A stretch of 64,000 nt of DNA from Fodinicola acaciae (GTDB taxonomy: Bacteria > Actinomycetota > Actinomycetes > Mycobacteriales > HKI-0501), in NCBI RefSeq assembly GCF_010993745.1, contig NZ_WOTN01000002.1, forward strand, positions 1,736,001-1,800,000, written 5' to 3'. A model generated the notes under the pieces. That model was not told where the DNA came from. It ran no database searches and saw only the letters and a list, made by a program, of their open reading frames with translations. Of this stretch, positions 52,796 to 60,955 are shown one piece after another. Each line of letters opens with the position of its first letter. Position 1 is the stretch's first letter. The position numbers were made by a program, and so were the translations under genes.

Positions 52796-54108
52796 CGCGT
52801 CAGCTCCGGCAGCCACTGCCGCTGCGCCTCGATCAGGTCGTCGGTCATCGCGCGGATCTGGTCGAGGCTGAGCAGCGAGCTGGTCAGCCGGTCCATGGAA
52901 ACCGCCGCATACACCACATCCCGCGACCGTTGCCGATAGGCCTCGACCACGCAACCCTGGAAACCGACCGACGCGAGATTCAGGCCGGCGCAGGCGGCCG
53001 GCAGCGCGCCGACCTGGGTCGGCTGCACACCGGACGCGTCGACCAGGCACGGCACCTCGACGCAACAACCGTCCGGCAGATTGGTGATCAGGCCGGTGTT
53101 GGGCACGTTGCCATAAACCGTACGCGGCGTGTTCGTCACGACCGAGTCGACGATCCGGGCCGCGTATTCTTCGCTGACTTCCAGCTCCCCGGCGGCGAGC
53201 TCGTCGGCGAGGTTCTCCTGGTCGGCATCGGTGGTTGCCTTCGTCAACTCCAGATAATCCCAGCGCTGCGGCAGAAAACGCTCGACGTCGGCAGGCGTAC
53301 GGCGAAAATGCGGGTAATACTCGGACGCGTGGTGGCTGGACTCGGTCTGGAAATATCCGGTGAGCCGCAGGATTTCGGTGCGTACGCCCTCGCGGCCGCC
53401 GGCATACCACTCGTCGATCGGCTCGGCCGGCTCGCGTTCGCCGCGTTGGTAGGCCTCGACCGCGGCGGCCAGCTCGGCGCGTACGTCCAGGCCGCGATTC
53501 CGGAACTCCAGCATCCAGGCCTGGTGGTTGATGCCGGCCGCGCGAAAGCTCCAGTCCTGGTAGCCGGCGATGGCGGCCAGCTCGTCGGCCGTGTGCTGCA
53601 CAGAATGGCAGAGGCCGACCGTACGCGCGCCGGCGCCGGCCGCGAACCAGCAGTTGATCGACATCGGATTGGCGTAGTTCAACAACAATGCGTCCGGACA
53701 CAGCGCGGCCATGTCACCGACGATGTCGTCCAGCGCGCGCATCGACCGCAGGCCACGGAAAACCCCGCCAGGCCCGAGCGTGTCGCCGACGGTCTGGTCG
53801 ATGCCATAGCGCCGCGGGATCTCCACGTCGTACGCGTATGCCTCGCGGCCGCCGACCTGGAAGCAGGTGACGACGAAATCGGCGTCGGACAGGGCTTTGC
53901 GCCGATCCGTGGTCGGCTCGACAACCGCCGGAAAACCCCGGCTGTCGACCAGCCGGCGCGCCAGCCGGTCGGCGCGTTTCAGCGCGATCGGGTCGACGTC
54001 CATGAGTGCGTACGTGGCGTCGCGCAGGCTGGGGAAGGACAGGAAGTCGTTCATCAACCGCAGCGGAAACTCGTAGCCACCGGCGCCGATCACCGCGATC
54101 TTGGTCAT
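52792..54108 (-). CDS. GH4-family glycosidase (alpha-galactosidase/MelA-like)
   Basis: A 438-residue NAD+- and metal-dependent glycosidase that works by redox elimination. NAD motif KIAVIGAGGYEFPLRLMND, then LLNYANPMSINCW, the metal-binding Cys-His in TVGLCHSVQHTADEL, and AAGINHQAWMLEF. CHSV rather than CHxxP points to the alpha-galactosidase/alpha-glucuronidase branch and not to the phospho-glucosidase branch. Cytosolic, so it would split imported oligosaccharides. One base separates it from the amidohydrolase gene upstream. Confidence 0.9.
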   Translation of the reverse strand: MTKIAVIGAGGYEFPLRLMNDFLSFPSLRDATYALMDVDPIALKRADRLARRLVDSRGFPAVVEPTTDRRKALSDADFVVTCFQVGGREAYAYDVEIPRRYGIDQTVGDTLGPGGVFRGLRSMRALDDIVGDMAALCPDALLLNYANPMSINCWFAAGAGARTVGLCHSVQHTADELAAIAGYQDWSFRAAGINHQAWMLEFRNRGLDVRAELAAAVEAYQRGEREPAEPIDEWYAGGREGVRTEILRLTGYFQTESSHHASEYYPHFRRTPADVERFLPQRWDYLELTKATTDADQENLADELAAGELEVSEEYAARIVDSVVTNTPRTVYGNVPNTGLITNLPDGCCVEVPCLVDASGVQPTQVGALPAACAGLNLASVGFQGCVVEAYRQRSRDVVYAAVSMDRLTSSLLSLDQIRAMTDDLIEAQRQWLPELTR

Positions 54109-54109
54109 G

Positions 54110-55174
54110 TCATGTCTCCTCGACCGACAGCCGCGGCAGCAGCCGCAGCGCGTTGCCGGCGTAAATGTTGGCTAATGTGTCGTCCGGCAGATGCAGGCCG
54201 GATATCGTCCACCGGCCAAAGGACGGCGGATCGTCCAGCGAGTGCGGGAAGCACTCGTCGGCGGTTTCCAGAAACCGGAAATGGATCGGATAGCTCTCTC
54301 CGGTGGACGGGATTTCGTCGCATCCGAACAGGACCCGGTCCGGATGCGCCACCAGCAGAGCGCGGGTCGCCCGGGGTTGCCGGCCGAGCTGCGCGACGCG
54401 CGCGGCGATGTCGATGTGCAGATTCGGGTAGGTGTCGAGCATTCGGCTGACCCAGCCGAGATTTTCCGCGTAGTTGCCGCCATGCACTGCCACGAACGTG
54501 GTCGACGGATGCGCCGCGACGACCGCTTCCATCGCGTCGATCAGCCGGTGAAAGCGGGGAAACGCGCCGCCCGCGTACGACCAGGCCGGTCGGCCGGCGA
54601 GCATTTCCAGGTATTCGTTGCGTTCGTCGACCGGCTCGAAGAAGGCGACCGGATCTGCCACGTGCCACCAGACCGGGACGCCGAGGTCACCGGCGGCCGA
54701 CCAGAGGTCGAAAAGCCGCGGATCATCGGGCAACACCAGCTCGCCGCGGTGATCGCGTACGTGCAGGCCGAGATCTTTCCAGACCTTGAGGCCAGCCGCG
54801 CCGGCGGCTGCCGACGCGGCCAGGCCGGTGACGAGCTGGTCCGCCTGACCGGGTCTGGCCAACGCCGACCAGTCGACGTGGCAGAAAGTGGCGATCCGGC
54901 CGGGAAAGGCACGATCGAAGCGATCGAGGTTCGCTTCCAGCTCCGCGCCCCATCTGCCGTCCAGGTTGACGAAGGCACGGACGCCATAGCGATCCATGTC
55001 GTCCAGCCATGTCGACACGTCCGGCACCAGCCACTGGCCATCGCGGCCGACCCAGTCGCTGAGCCACCTGCCGAGGTGCGCATGTGCGTCCACGGCGGGA
55101 AAACGCGCGCGCTCGACCCGATGTTCAGGCAGAACGAGCTGCGAACGCGGCCGGTAGTCGGACAGGCTCGTCAC
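54110..55174 (-). CDS. amidohydrolase_2-family TIM-barrel hydrolase
   Basis: A 354-residue metal-dependent hydrolase of the PF04909 type. Metal ligands: His-x-His in FPAVDAHAHLGRWL, His in VPVWWHVADPVAFF and in TTFVAVHGGNYAENLGW, and Asp in VLFGCDEIPSTGES. Family members hydrolyse lactones and amides or decarboxylate. In a sugar operon it could be a sugar lactonase or a deacetylase for N-acetyl-amino sugars; it is not of the NagA/AgaA family. The GTG at 55174 has AGAGGAA upstream and is chosen over an ATG 66 bp earlier. Confidence 0.85.
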   Translation of the reverse strand: MTSLSDYRPRSQLVLPEHRVERARFPAVDAHAHLGRWLSDWVGRDGQWLVPDVSTWLDDMDRYGVRAFVNLDGRWGAELEANLDRFDRAFPGRIATFCHVDWSALARPGQADQLVTGLAASAAAGAAGLKVWKDLGLHVRDHRGELVLPDDPRLFDLWSAAGDLGVPVWWHVADPVAFFEPVDERNEYLEMLAGRPAWSYAGGAFPRFHRLIDAMEAVVAAHPSTTFVAVHGGNYAENLGWVSRMLDTYPNLHIDIAARVAQLGRQPRATRALLVAHPDRVLFGCDEIPSTGESYPIHFRFLETADECFPHSLDDPPSFGRWTISGLHLPDDTLANIYAGNALRLLPRLSVEET

Positions 55175-55185
55175 AGGCGTTCCTC

Positions 55186-56004
55186 TCAGTCGTAGACGGA
55201 GTCGATCTCCTGCTGCCAGTACGGCGGCAGGTGATCCCAACGTTCGTCACCGGTGCCATCGGTCACATAGACGTAGCCTGCCTGCAAAGTCCGCGATCTG
55301 GCTACCGCGGCGGCCAGATCGGCGGCGCTGGTCGCATATGCCATGTGCCAGAAATGGCTGGCACCGTTGGGATGGGTGCTGATCCAGCTGGCCACCCAGG
55401 CGTCCGGCTGCCAGTCCTGATAGTTGTAGCCGACCGGACTTCCTGACCATGGGCCCTCGAAAATCGCCAGGATATCGGAAATGTCGGCGTACGCCTCGAC
55501 GGTGTTCTGGCCGGCGTTGAGCACGCGCAGGGCGTTCGGATGGTTTTGCCGGACGTACGCCGACAACGTCCGCACGCCGGCCAGCCGCGCGGTCGTGCCC
55601 TGCACCTCGTCGAGGAAAATGCCGGCCGGCTGATATTGCGCGAAACAGCGGTCGATGTCGCGTTTCGCGTCCGCCAGTGGTCGTACGTCAACACCGTTCG
55701 CTTCCAGCGTTTCGACGTAACAGACCGCTTTGATGCCTTTTGCCTGAGCGCGGCGTACCACGTCCTGATAATCCGGGTCAGGTGTCGGTCCGGGGCCGAG
55801 ATTGCCGACGGTGAAGACCACCACGCCGCCGGCGGGCGTGGTGTCGATGAGCTGGTTCCACGCGTCCAGGCCGGCTCCGGGGGACGGGCTGAAATACGCC
55901 GGGACCGCGACGTTCTGGGCCGGCGCGCAGTACGCGGCGGCCGGACTCGCGCCGGTGAACAGCATGGCGATCGCGGCGGCGACCGCGAGGCGTTTTCGTG
56001 CCAT
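55186..56004 (-). CDS. exported spherulin-4-like glycosidase (GH114/GH135-related)
   Basis: A 272-residue secreted TIM-barrel protein: signal peptide (MARKRLAVAAAIAMLFTGAS) then the spherulation-specific family 4 domain (VAVPAYFSPSPGAGLDAWNQ, GVVVFTVGNLGPGPTPDPDY, KGIKAVCYVETLEANGV, PAGIFLDEVQGTTARL). Sph3 (GH135) and the related GH114 enzymes of fungi and bacteria cut galactosaminogalactan or alpha-1,4-polygalactosamine. The Asp-Glu in FLDEV fits the family's acidic catalytic site. First gene of the leftward operon, 11 bp before the amidohydrolase. Specificity for galactosamine polymers is inferred from the family. Confidence 0.82.
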   Translation of the reverse strand: MARKRLAVAAAIAMLFTGASPAAAYCAPAQNVAVPAYFSPSPGAGLDAWNQLIDTTPAGGVVVFTVGNLGPGPTPDPDYQDVVRRAQAKGIKAVCYVETLEANGVDVRPLADAKRDIDRCFAQYQPAGIFLDEVQGTTARLAGVRTLSAYVRQNHPNALRVLNAGQNTVEAYADISDILAIFEGPWSGSPVGYNYQDWQPDAWVASWISTHPNGASHFWHMAYATSAADLAAAVARSRTLQAGYVYVTDGTGDERWDHLPPYWQQEIDSVYD

Positions 56005-56034
56005 CGCTGGTGTCCTTTCGGTAGCGGGGGATGC

Positions 56035-56069
56035 GGGAGATAGTGCTTCCCGACGGGCAGACATGTCAA
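56035..56069 (-). promoter_or_regulatory. candidate sigma70-type promoter of the glycosidase operon
   Basis: On the minus strand TTGACA (56069-56064), an 18-base spacer, then CACTAT (56045-56040), ending about 35 bp before the glycosidase start. It directly abuts the direct repeats at 56071-56087, so a bound GntR protein would block the polymerase. Confidence 0.45.
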
Positions 56070-56070
56070 T

Positions 56071-56087
56071 AACTTGTATGAACTTGT
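56071..56087. promoter_or_regulatory. AACTTGT direct repeat, candidate GntR operator
   Basis: AACTTGT occurs at 56071-56077 and 56081-56087, separated by ATG, so the copies are one helical turn apart. It lies in the divergent promoter region of the GntR/UTRA regulator and the glycosidase operon. Autoregulation by the GntR protein is likely, the exact half-site is a guess. Confidence 0.45.
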
Positions 56088-56128
56088 TTGGTCCCGCGCC
56101 TTGACAGGTATGAATCCCGGCGGGCAGC

Positions 56129-56887
56129 ATGGCGAGCGTGGAGACAGACACCGTCGCGCCGGAAGCGACCGCACCGCGCTGGGAACAGATCGCGGCGGCG
56201 CTCGCCGGCGAGCTGCGGACGGCGCCGGCCGGATCCCGGCTGCCGTCCGAAGCCGAGCAGTGCCGCCGTTTCGCGGTCAGCCGGGTGACCCTCCGGCAGG
56301 CGCTGACCGAGCTGCAGAACCGCGGCCTGGTCGAGTCGCGCGCCGGCCGCGGCTGGTTCGTGGCGGCTCCGGCCGGCGCGCCGGACCGTACGCCGGTGAC
56401 CGAGCCGCCCGGCAAGCTGATGAGCTTCACCGAGATGGCCAGGTCCAAGGGACACGTGCCCGATTCCGAAGTGCTCGCGCAGGAACTGCGGCCGGCGACC
56501 TTCGAGGAGGCCGAGCGGCTCGGCCTGGTCGCCGGCACGAGCCTGTTTTCGTTGCGGCGACTGCGAAGGCTCAACGGCCTGCCGGTCGCGGTCGATCACA
56601 GCCTGGTGCCCGGCGACCTGCTGCCGGACGCACTCGGCACGGATTTCTCCACCGCATCACTGCACGACGCGTTTCGCGCTGCCGCCGCCGCACCGGCCGG
56701 CGCCGACCTCGAGATCGAGGCGATCGTGGCGGACGCCGAATTCGCCGGCCTGCTCGGAGTCGAGGAGGGTTTCCCGCTGCTGAAGGTGCGGCAGCTGATC
56801 CGCGACGCCGGCGGCCGGCCGATCGAACGCGGCGTCATCGTCTATCGGGCCGACCGGTACCGCTACCGGGCCAGCGTGCATTCGTAG
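56129..56887 (+). CDS. GntR-family regulator, HutC/UTRA subfamily
   Basis: A 252-residue repressor: winged HTH (about 18-85, PSEAEQCRRFAVSRVTLRQA, LQNRGLVESRAGRGWFV) and UTRA effector domain (about 100-245, KLMSFTEMARSKGHVPDSEV, LRRLNGLPVAVDHSLV, DRYRYRASVHS). UTRA members such as DasR, NagR and AgaR sense phosphosugars, above all amino-sugar phosphates. Divergent from the spherulin-4-type glycosidase operon and 85 bp before the ABC importer genes, it is the obvious regulator of both halves. Confidence 0.92.
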   Translation: MASVETDTVAPEATAPRWEQIAAALAGELRTAPAGSRLPSEAEQCRRFAVSRVTLRQALTELQNRGLVESRAGRGWFVAAPAGAPDRTPVTEPPGKLMSFTEMARSKGHVPDSEVLAQELRPATFEEAERLGLVAGTSLFSLRRLRRLNGLPVAVDHSLVPGDLLPDALGTDFSTASLHDAFRAAAAAPAGADLEIEAIVADAEFAGLLGVEEGFPLLKVRQLIRDAGGRPIERGVIVYRADRYRYRASVHS

Positions 56888-56972
56888 CACGTCGGTTTCG
56901 TTCTTTCTTTCACCGTACGCACAAACCCTGGCTTGGCCATGCCCGCGTACGGTCGCACCCCAGGAGGCCGTT

Positions 56973-58274
56973 ATGGCACCCAAAAAACTCGCCTACGCGG
57001 TGATCGCCGTGCTGTCCGCGGCCGCACTGCTGCTCACCGGATGCACCAGCGGCGGCCAGAAAGTCGCCGCCGACCCGAGAGCGCCGGTCACGCTGACCTG
57101 GTGGACCGGCCAGGCCGGTGAGCCGCAGGCGGTGCTGCAGAAGCTGGCCAAGGACTTTTCCCGGCTGCATCCCAATGTCACCATCCGGCTGTCGTCGGGC
57201 GCGCCGACCACCACCGAGCTGCTGCAGAAACTGACGGCCGCCTTCGCCACCACCAACTATCCGGACCTCTCCTACACCTACGGCAGCTGGACCGGGCAGC
57301 TGGCGGCCAGCGGCCGTACGCTCGACTTCACCGACCAGGTCAAGGATCCGTCGGTCGACTGGACCGAGTTTTCCAGCACCGCGCGGCATGCCTGCAGTCC
57401 CGGCGGCAAGGTGATCGGCTTTCCGTCGCTGGTCGACGATCTCGCCTTGGTCTACAACAAGAAACTCTTCGACGACAACCACATCCCGTATCCGACCGCC
57501 AACTGGACCTGGGACGACTTCCGCGCCGCCGCCAAGAAGATCACCAACCCGGCGACGCAGACCTGGGGGACCGCCTTCCACGTGAGCGGCGGCGAGGACA
57601 CCACCTGGCGGCTGTGGCCGCAGCTGTGGCAGCTCGGCGGGAAGATCGCCGAGCCGAACGGGAAGGCCGCGTTCAACTCGCCGGCCGGCGTAGCGGCGCT
57701 GGACTTCTGGCGCGCGATGGCGGTGGACGACAAGAGCGTCTTCATCGACCAGACCGACCAGAAGGCCGAGCCGCTGTTCGCCAGCGGCAAGATGGGGCTG
57801 TTCATCACCGGCCCGTGGTCGCTCTACACCTTCGTCCAGGCCAAAACACCGTACGGCGTGCAGATCCTGCCCGGCTACAACGGCGATCATCAGACGGTGT
57901 CAGGTCCGGACGTGTGGACCGCTTTCGACCACCAGGACCCCAACCGCGCGTACTGGACCTTCCAGCTGCTGAAGTGGCTGTCGTCGCCGCAGATCGATCC
58001 AAGGTGGACGATGGCCACCGGCAACCTGCCGCTGCGCAAGTCCGAGCGGGGATCCGCGGAATACAAGCAGTTCGTCAAGGACTTTCCCGGTGTCGACGTG
58101 ATGGTCGACAACCTGGCCAACGACAAGCAGGCACGCCCGACCGACGACTGGTATGTGCCGTTGTCGCGCGCCGTCGGCGAGGCGATCGGCCAAGTGCTGC
58201 AGGGCACGGTGGGTACGAAGGAAGCGCTGAACGCCGCCGCGCGTAAATCCGACGCGAGTCTGGCGAAAAATTGA
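56973..58274 (+). CDS. sugar ABC transporter solute-binding lipoprotein
   Basis: A 433-residue family 1 solute-binding protein. The lipobox LLLTGCTS puts the lipidated Cys at about residue 24; the mature chain begins with TLTWWTGQAGEPQAVLQKLA and contains GLFITGPWSLYTFVQAK and ARPTDDWYVPLSRAVGEAIG, as in MalE/UgpB-like proteins. It captures an oligosaccharide for the two permeases that follow. AGGAGG lies just upstream. The permease gene begins within its stop codon. Confidence 0.92.
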   Translation: MAPKKLAYAVIAVLSAAALLLTGCTSGGQKVAADPRAPVTLTWWTGQAGEPQAVLQKLAKDFSRLHPNVTIRLSSGAPTTTELLQKLTAAFATTNYPDLSYTYGSWTGQLAASGRTLDFTDQVKDPSVDWTEFSSTARHACSPGGKVIGFPSLVDDLALVYNKKLFDDNHIPYPTANWTWDDFRAAAKKITNPATQTWGTAFHVSGGEDTTWRLWPQLWQLGGKIAEPNGKAAFNSPAGVAALDFWRAMAVDDKSVFIDQTDQKAEPLFASGKMGLFITGPWSLYTFVQAKTPYGVQILPGYNGDHQTVSGPDVWTAFDHQDPNRAYWTFQLLKWLSSPQIDPRWTMATGNLPLRKSERGSAEYKQFVKDFPGVDVMVDNLANDKQARPTDDWYVPLSRAVGEAIGQVLQGTVGTKEALNAAARKSDASLAKN

Positions 58275-59185
58275 CCGCGCCGCGCCGCAACCGGTCCCGC
58301 GCCCGGCTGGCCGTCGCGGTCAGGCGGAACGCGACGGCGTGGCTGTTCGTCGGCCCGGCCACGCTGATCATCGTCGGCCTGTCGATCTTTCCGGCGGCCT
58401 GGTCGCTGCTGATCTCCCAGCAACGCTGGAACGGCATCACCGCGCCGAAACACATCGGGTTCCGGAACTATTCGGCGTTGATGGCCGATCCGGAGATGTA
58501 CGACGCGGTGCGGCACACGATGGTGTTCACCGGGATCTTCGTGCCGGTGTCCATCCTCGTCGGCATCCTGCTGGCGGTCGCGCTGAACCGGCGGATCAAA
58601 TTTCTGGCGTTCTATCGTACCTGCATTTTCGTGCCGTTCGTGATGTCCGCGGCGGCGACCGGCATCCTCGCCAACTTCGTCTTCGATCCACGCGCCGGCA
58701 TCATCAACTCCGCACTGCGGATGGTCGGCATCCCGCCGCAGGGATTCCTGGAGGATCCACAACAGGCGATGTTCGTGCTGTGTGTTGTCGCGCTGTGGGG
58801 TGCGCTGGGGTTCACCGTCGTCGTGTATTTGGCCGCGTTGCAGGACATCCCGGCCGAGCTGTACGAGGCGGCGCAGATCGACGGCGCGTCGCGCTGGCAG
58901 GCGTTTCGTAGCGTGACCGTGCCGCAGCTGCTGCCGGTGACGGTTTTCACCAGTGTCTGGCAGACGATCACGGCCTTGCAGCTTTTCGACGTGGTCTTCA
59001 CGACGACCCGCGGCGGCCCGGTCGGCGTGACGCGTACGATCGTGTATTTCGTCTATCACCAGGCTTTCGAGCTCGCCGACTACGGCTATGGCTCGGCCGC
59101 GGCGCTGGTGCTGTTCCTGGTCACCATGCTCATCACGATCGGCATGATCGTGTATGCGCGCCTCAAGCGAATCGAGGCGTTCTGA
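58271..59185 (+). CDS. sugar ABC transporter permease (MalF/UgpA type)
   Basis: A 304-residue inner-membrane protein with six predicted helices. The EAA loop that docks the ATPase is ELYEAAQIDGASRWQAFRSV. It starts at TTG overlapping the binding-protein gene's TGA by 3 bp (TTGA), an uncommon start but the only one that fits both length and coupling; the N-terminus is then MTAPRRNRSRARLAV. No ATPase gene is in the cluster, so a shared MsmK/UgpC-type ATPase encoded elsewhere is presumably used, as is usual for actinobacterial CUT1 importers. Confidence 0.92.
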   Translation: MTAPRRNRSRARLAVAVRRNATAWLFVGPATLIIVGLSIFPAAWSLLISQQRWNGITAPKHIGFRNYSALMADPEMYDAVRHTMVFTGIFVPVSILVGILLAVALNRRIKFLAFYRTCIFVPFVMSAAATGILANFVFDPRAGIINSALRMVGIPPQGFLEDPQQAMFVLCVVALWGALGFTVVVYLAALQDIPAELYEAAQIDGASRWQAFRSVTVPQLLPVTVFTSVWQTITALQLFDVVFTTTRGGPVGVTRTIVYFVYHQAFELADYGYGSAAALVLFLVTMLITIGMIVYARLKRIEAF

Positions 59186-60063
59186 TGTTGTCCACCCCTG
59201 TCATCGAAAACGCCGTGCCCTCGCCTGAAACGGCCGTACGGCGGCGCCGCTGGCGGCTGCCGTTCAGCCCGTGGCACCTGCTGCTCATGCCGGTCGCGCT
59301 GGTCTTCGTCTTTCCGCTGGTGCAGATGATCCTGACCTCGTTCATGTCGTCCGCGGAGATCAACACCTATCCGCCGCGTTATCTGCCGAGCTCGCCACAG
59401 ATCACCGGCTACATCGGCCTGTTCACGCAGGCGCCGGCGTTGCGCTGGCTCGGAAACTCCGCCATTGTCGCCGGCACGGCGGTGCTGTCGCATCTGGTGT
59501 TGTGCTCGGCGGCCGGATACGGCTTCGCCCGGCTGCGGTTTCGCGGCCGGCAGGTCGGTTTTCTCACCATCATCGCCACCATCATGATCCCGACGCAGCT
59601 GCTGATGATCCCGACGTACGTGATGTTCAGCCGGCTCGGCCTGGTCGACACGCTGGCCGCCGCGATCGTGCCGTGGCTGTCGTCGGCTTTCGGGATTTTC
59701 CTGATGCGGCAGTTCTTCCTGTCGCTGCCCTCGGAGCTGGAGGACGCCGGCCGGATCGACGGATGCTCGACTTTCGGGGTGTTCTGGCGGGTCGTCCTGC
59801 CGCTGGCGAAGCCGGCACTGGCGACGCTGACGATCTTCACCCTGCTGGGTTCGTGGAACGACCTGCTGTGGCCGCTGGTGGCGATCAGCGACGAGCGCTG
59901 GTACACCATCCAGCTCGGGCTGGCCAACTTCCAGGGTCCGCGGCGCACCGACTGGTCGATGCTGATGAGCGGCAACGTCGTGGCGACCCTGCCGCTGATC
60001 ATCGGTTTCGTGCTCGTACAACGACAGTTCATCGCGACCATGACCATGTCAGGCCTCAAATGA
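59185..60063 (+). CDS. sugar ABC transporter permease (MalG/UgpE type)
   Basis: A 292-residue membrane protein with six helices; EAA loop SELEDAGRIDGCSTFGVFWR. N-terminal RRWRLPFSPWHLLLMPVALV precedes helix 1. Its ATG shares one base with the preceding permease's TGA. The final GFVLVQRQFIATMTMSGLK is the typical end of MalG-like proteins. Forms the channel with the MalF-type partner. Confidence 0.92.
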   Translation: MLSTPVIENAVPSPETAVRRRRWRLPFSPWHLLLMPVALVFVFPLVQMILTSFMSSAEINTYPPRYLPSSPQITGYIGLFTQAPALRWLGNSAIVAGTAVLSHLVLCSAAGYGFARLRFRGRQVGFLTIIATIMIPTQLLMIPTYVMFSRLGLVDTLAAAIVPWLSSAFGIFLMRQFFLSLPSELEDAGRIDGCSTFGVFWRVVLPLAKPALATLTIFTLLGSWNDLLWPLVAISDERWYTIQLGLANFQGPRRTDWSMLMSGNVVATLPLIIGFVLVQRQFIATMTMSGLK

Positions 60064-60073
60064 AGGGCTGCTT

Positions 60074-60955
60074 GTGAACAAGAAGGATCTGCACACCTGG
60101 TGCGGCGTGCCGGTCGACGACCTGCTCGACCACCCGGACCGCCGGGTCGCGCTGCGGCTGTGCGCCGACCGCGCCGAGATGGCGCGGCTGATGGCGACCG
60201 AGCTGGTCGAGGACATACGCGCGGCGGCAACGGAAAACCGGCCGTTCCGGGTGATCGTCCCGTGCGGGCCGACCGGCTGGCTGGAGCCGTTTTGCCGGCT
60301 GGTCAACGAGCAGTCCGTACGGTTGCGCCACGTCGAGGTGTTCCACATGGACGAATGCCTTGACTGGCAGGCCAAAGTGCTGCCGCGTGCGCATCCGTAC
60401 TCGTTTCGCGGCTACATGCAGCGGCACTTCTACGACCCGATCCGGCCGGAGCTGGCGGTGCCGGAAGGCAATCGTTACTGGCTGGAGCCGGACACCGTCG
60501 ACGAGGTGCTGGACGCGATTTCGGCGGCACCGATCGATCTCACGTACGGCGGGTGGGGTCAGGACGGCCACATCGCCTACAACCAGGCCAGGCGCAACGC
60601 GCTGAGCACCGTGACGGTCGACGAACTGCGTACGTCTTCGGTGCGGATCCAGGAAAACAACGTCGACACGGTGATCGCGCTGGCGCAACGCAAACTCGGC
60701 GGTGCCTACCAGTTCGTGCCGCCGATGTCGGTGACGCTGGGCGTACGCGAAGTGCTGTCGGCCAGGAAGGTGCGGCTGTTCAGCGACACCGGCGGCTGGA
60801 AGCAGACCGCGCTGCGGGTCGCGCTGTTCAGCCCGCAGACCGCGGAATATCCGATCACTTTACTGCAGGAGCACGAAAACGCGCTGCTGACCGCGACCGT
60901 CGAGACCGCCGACCACCCGATCAGCCGGCATCCGGAATGGGCCTTCGATGTTTGA
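60074..60955 (+). CDS. NagB-like sugar-phosphate isomerase/deaminase with altered catalytic residue
   Basis: A 293-residue protein of the glucosamine-6-phosphate deaminase/6-phosphogluconolactonase fold. VFHMDECLDWQAK corresponds to the NagB segment with catalytic Asp72, and YGGWGQDGHIAYNQARRNAL to Asp141-His143-Glu148. The Asp and His are kept but the Glu (NEP in NagB) is Gln here (NQA). That changes the ring-opening triad, so it may be a slow deaminase, an isomerase or act on another sugar phosphate. GTG start 10 bp after the permease stop, within the importer operon. AgaI-type galactosamine-6-phosphate deaminases belong to the same fold. Confidence 0.87.
   Translation: MNKKDLHTWCGVPVDDLLDHPDRRVALRLCADRAEMARLMATELVEDIRAAATENRPFRVIVPCGPTGWLEPFCRLVNEQSVRLRHVEVFHMDECLDWQAKVLPRAHPYSFRGYMQRHFYDPIRPELAVPEGNRYWLEPDTVDEVLDAISAAPIDLTYGGWGQDGHIAYNQARRNALSTVTVDELRTSSVRIQENNVDTVIALAQRKLGGAYQFVPPMSVTLGVREVLSARKVRLFSDTGGWKQTALRVALFSPQTAEYPITLLQEHENALLTATVETADHPISRHPEWAFDV

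Noticed and set aside
54110-55174. Amidohydrolase as the N-acetylgalactosamine-6-phosphate deacetylase (AgaA/NagA)
   Set aside because: Its metal motifs are of the amidohydrolase_2 (PF04909) type and not of the NagA family; a deacetylase role remains possible but cannot be claimed.
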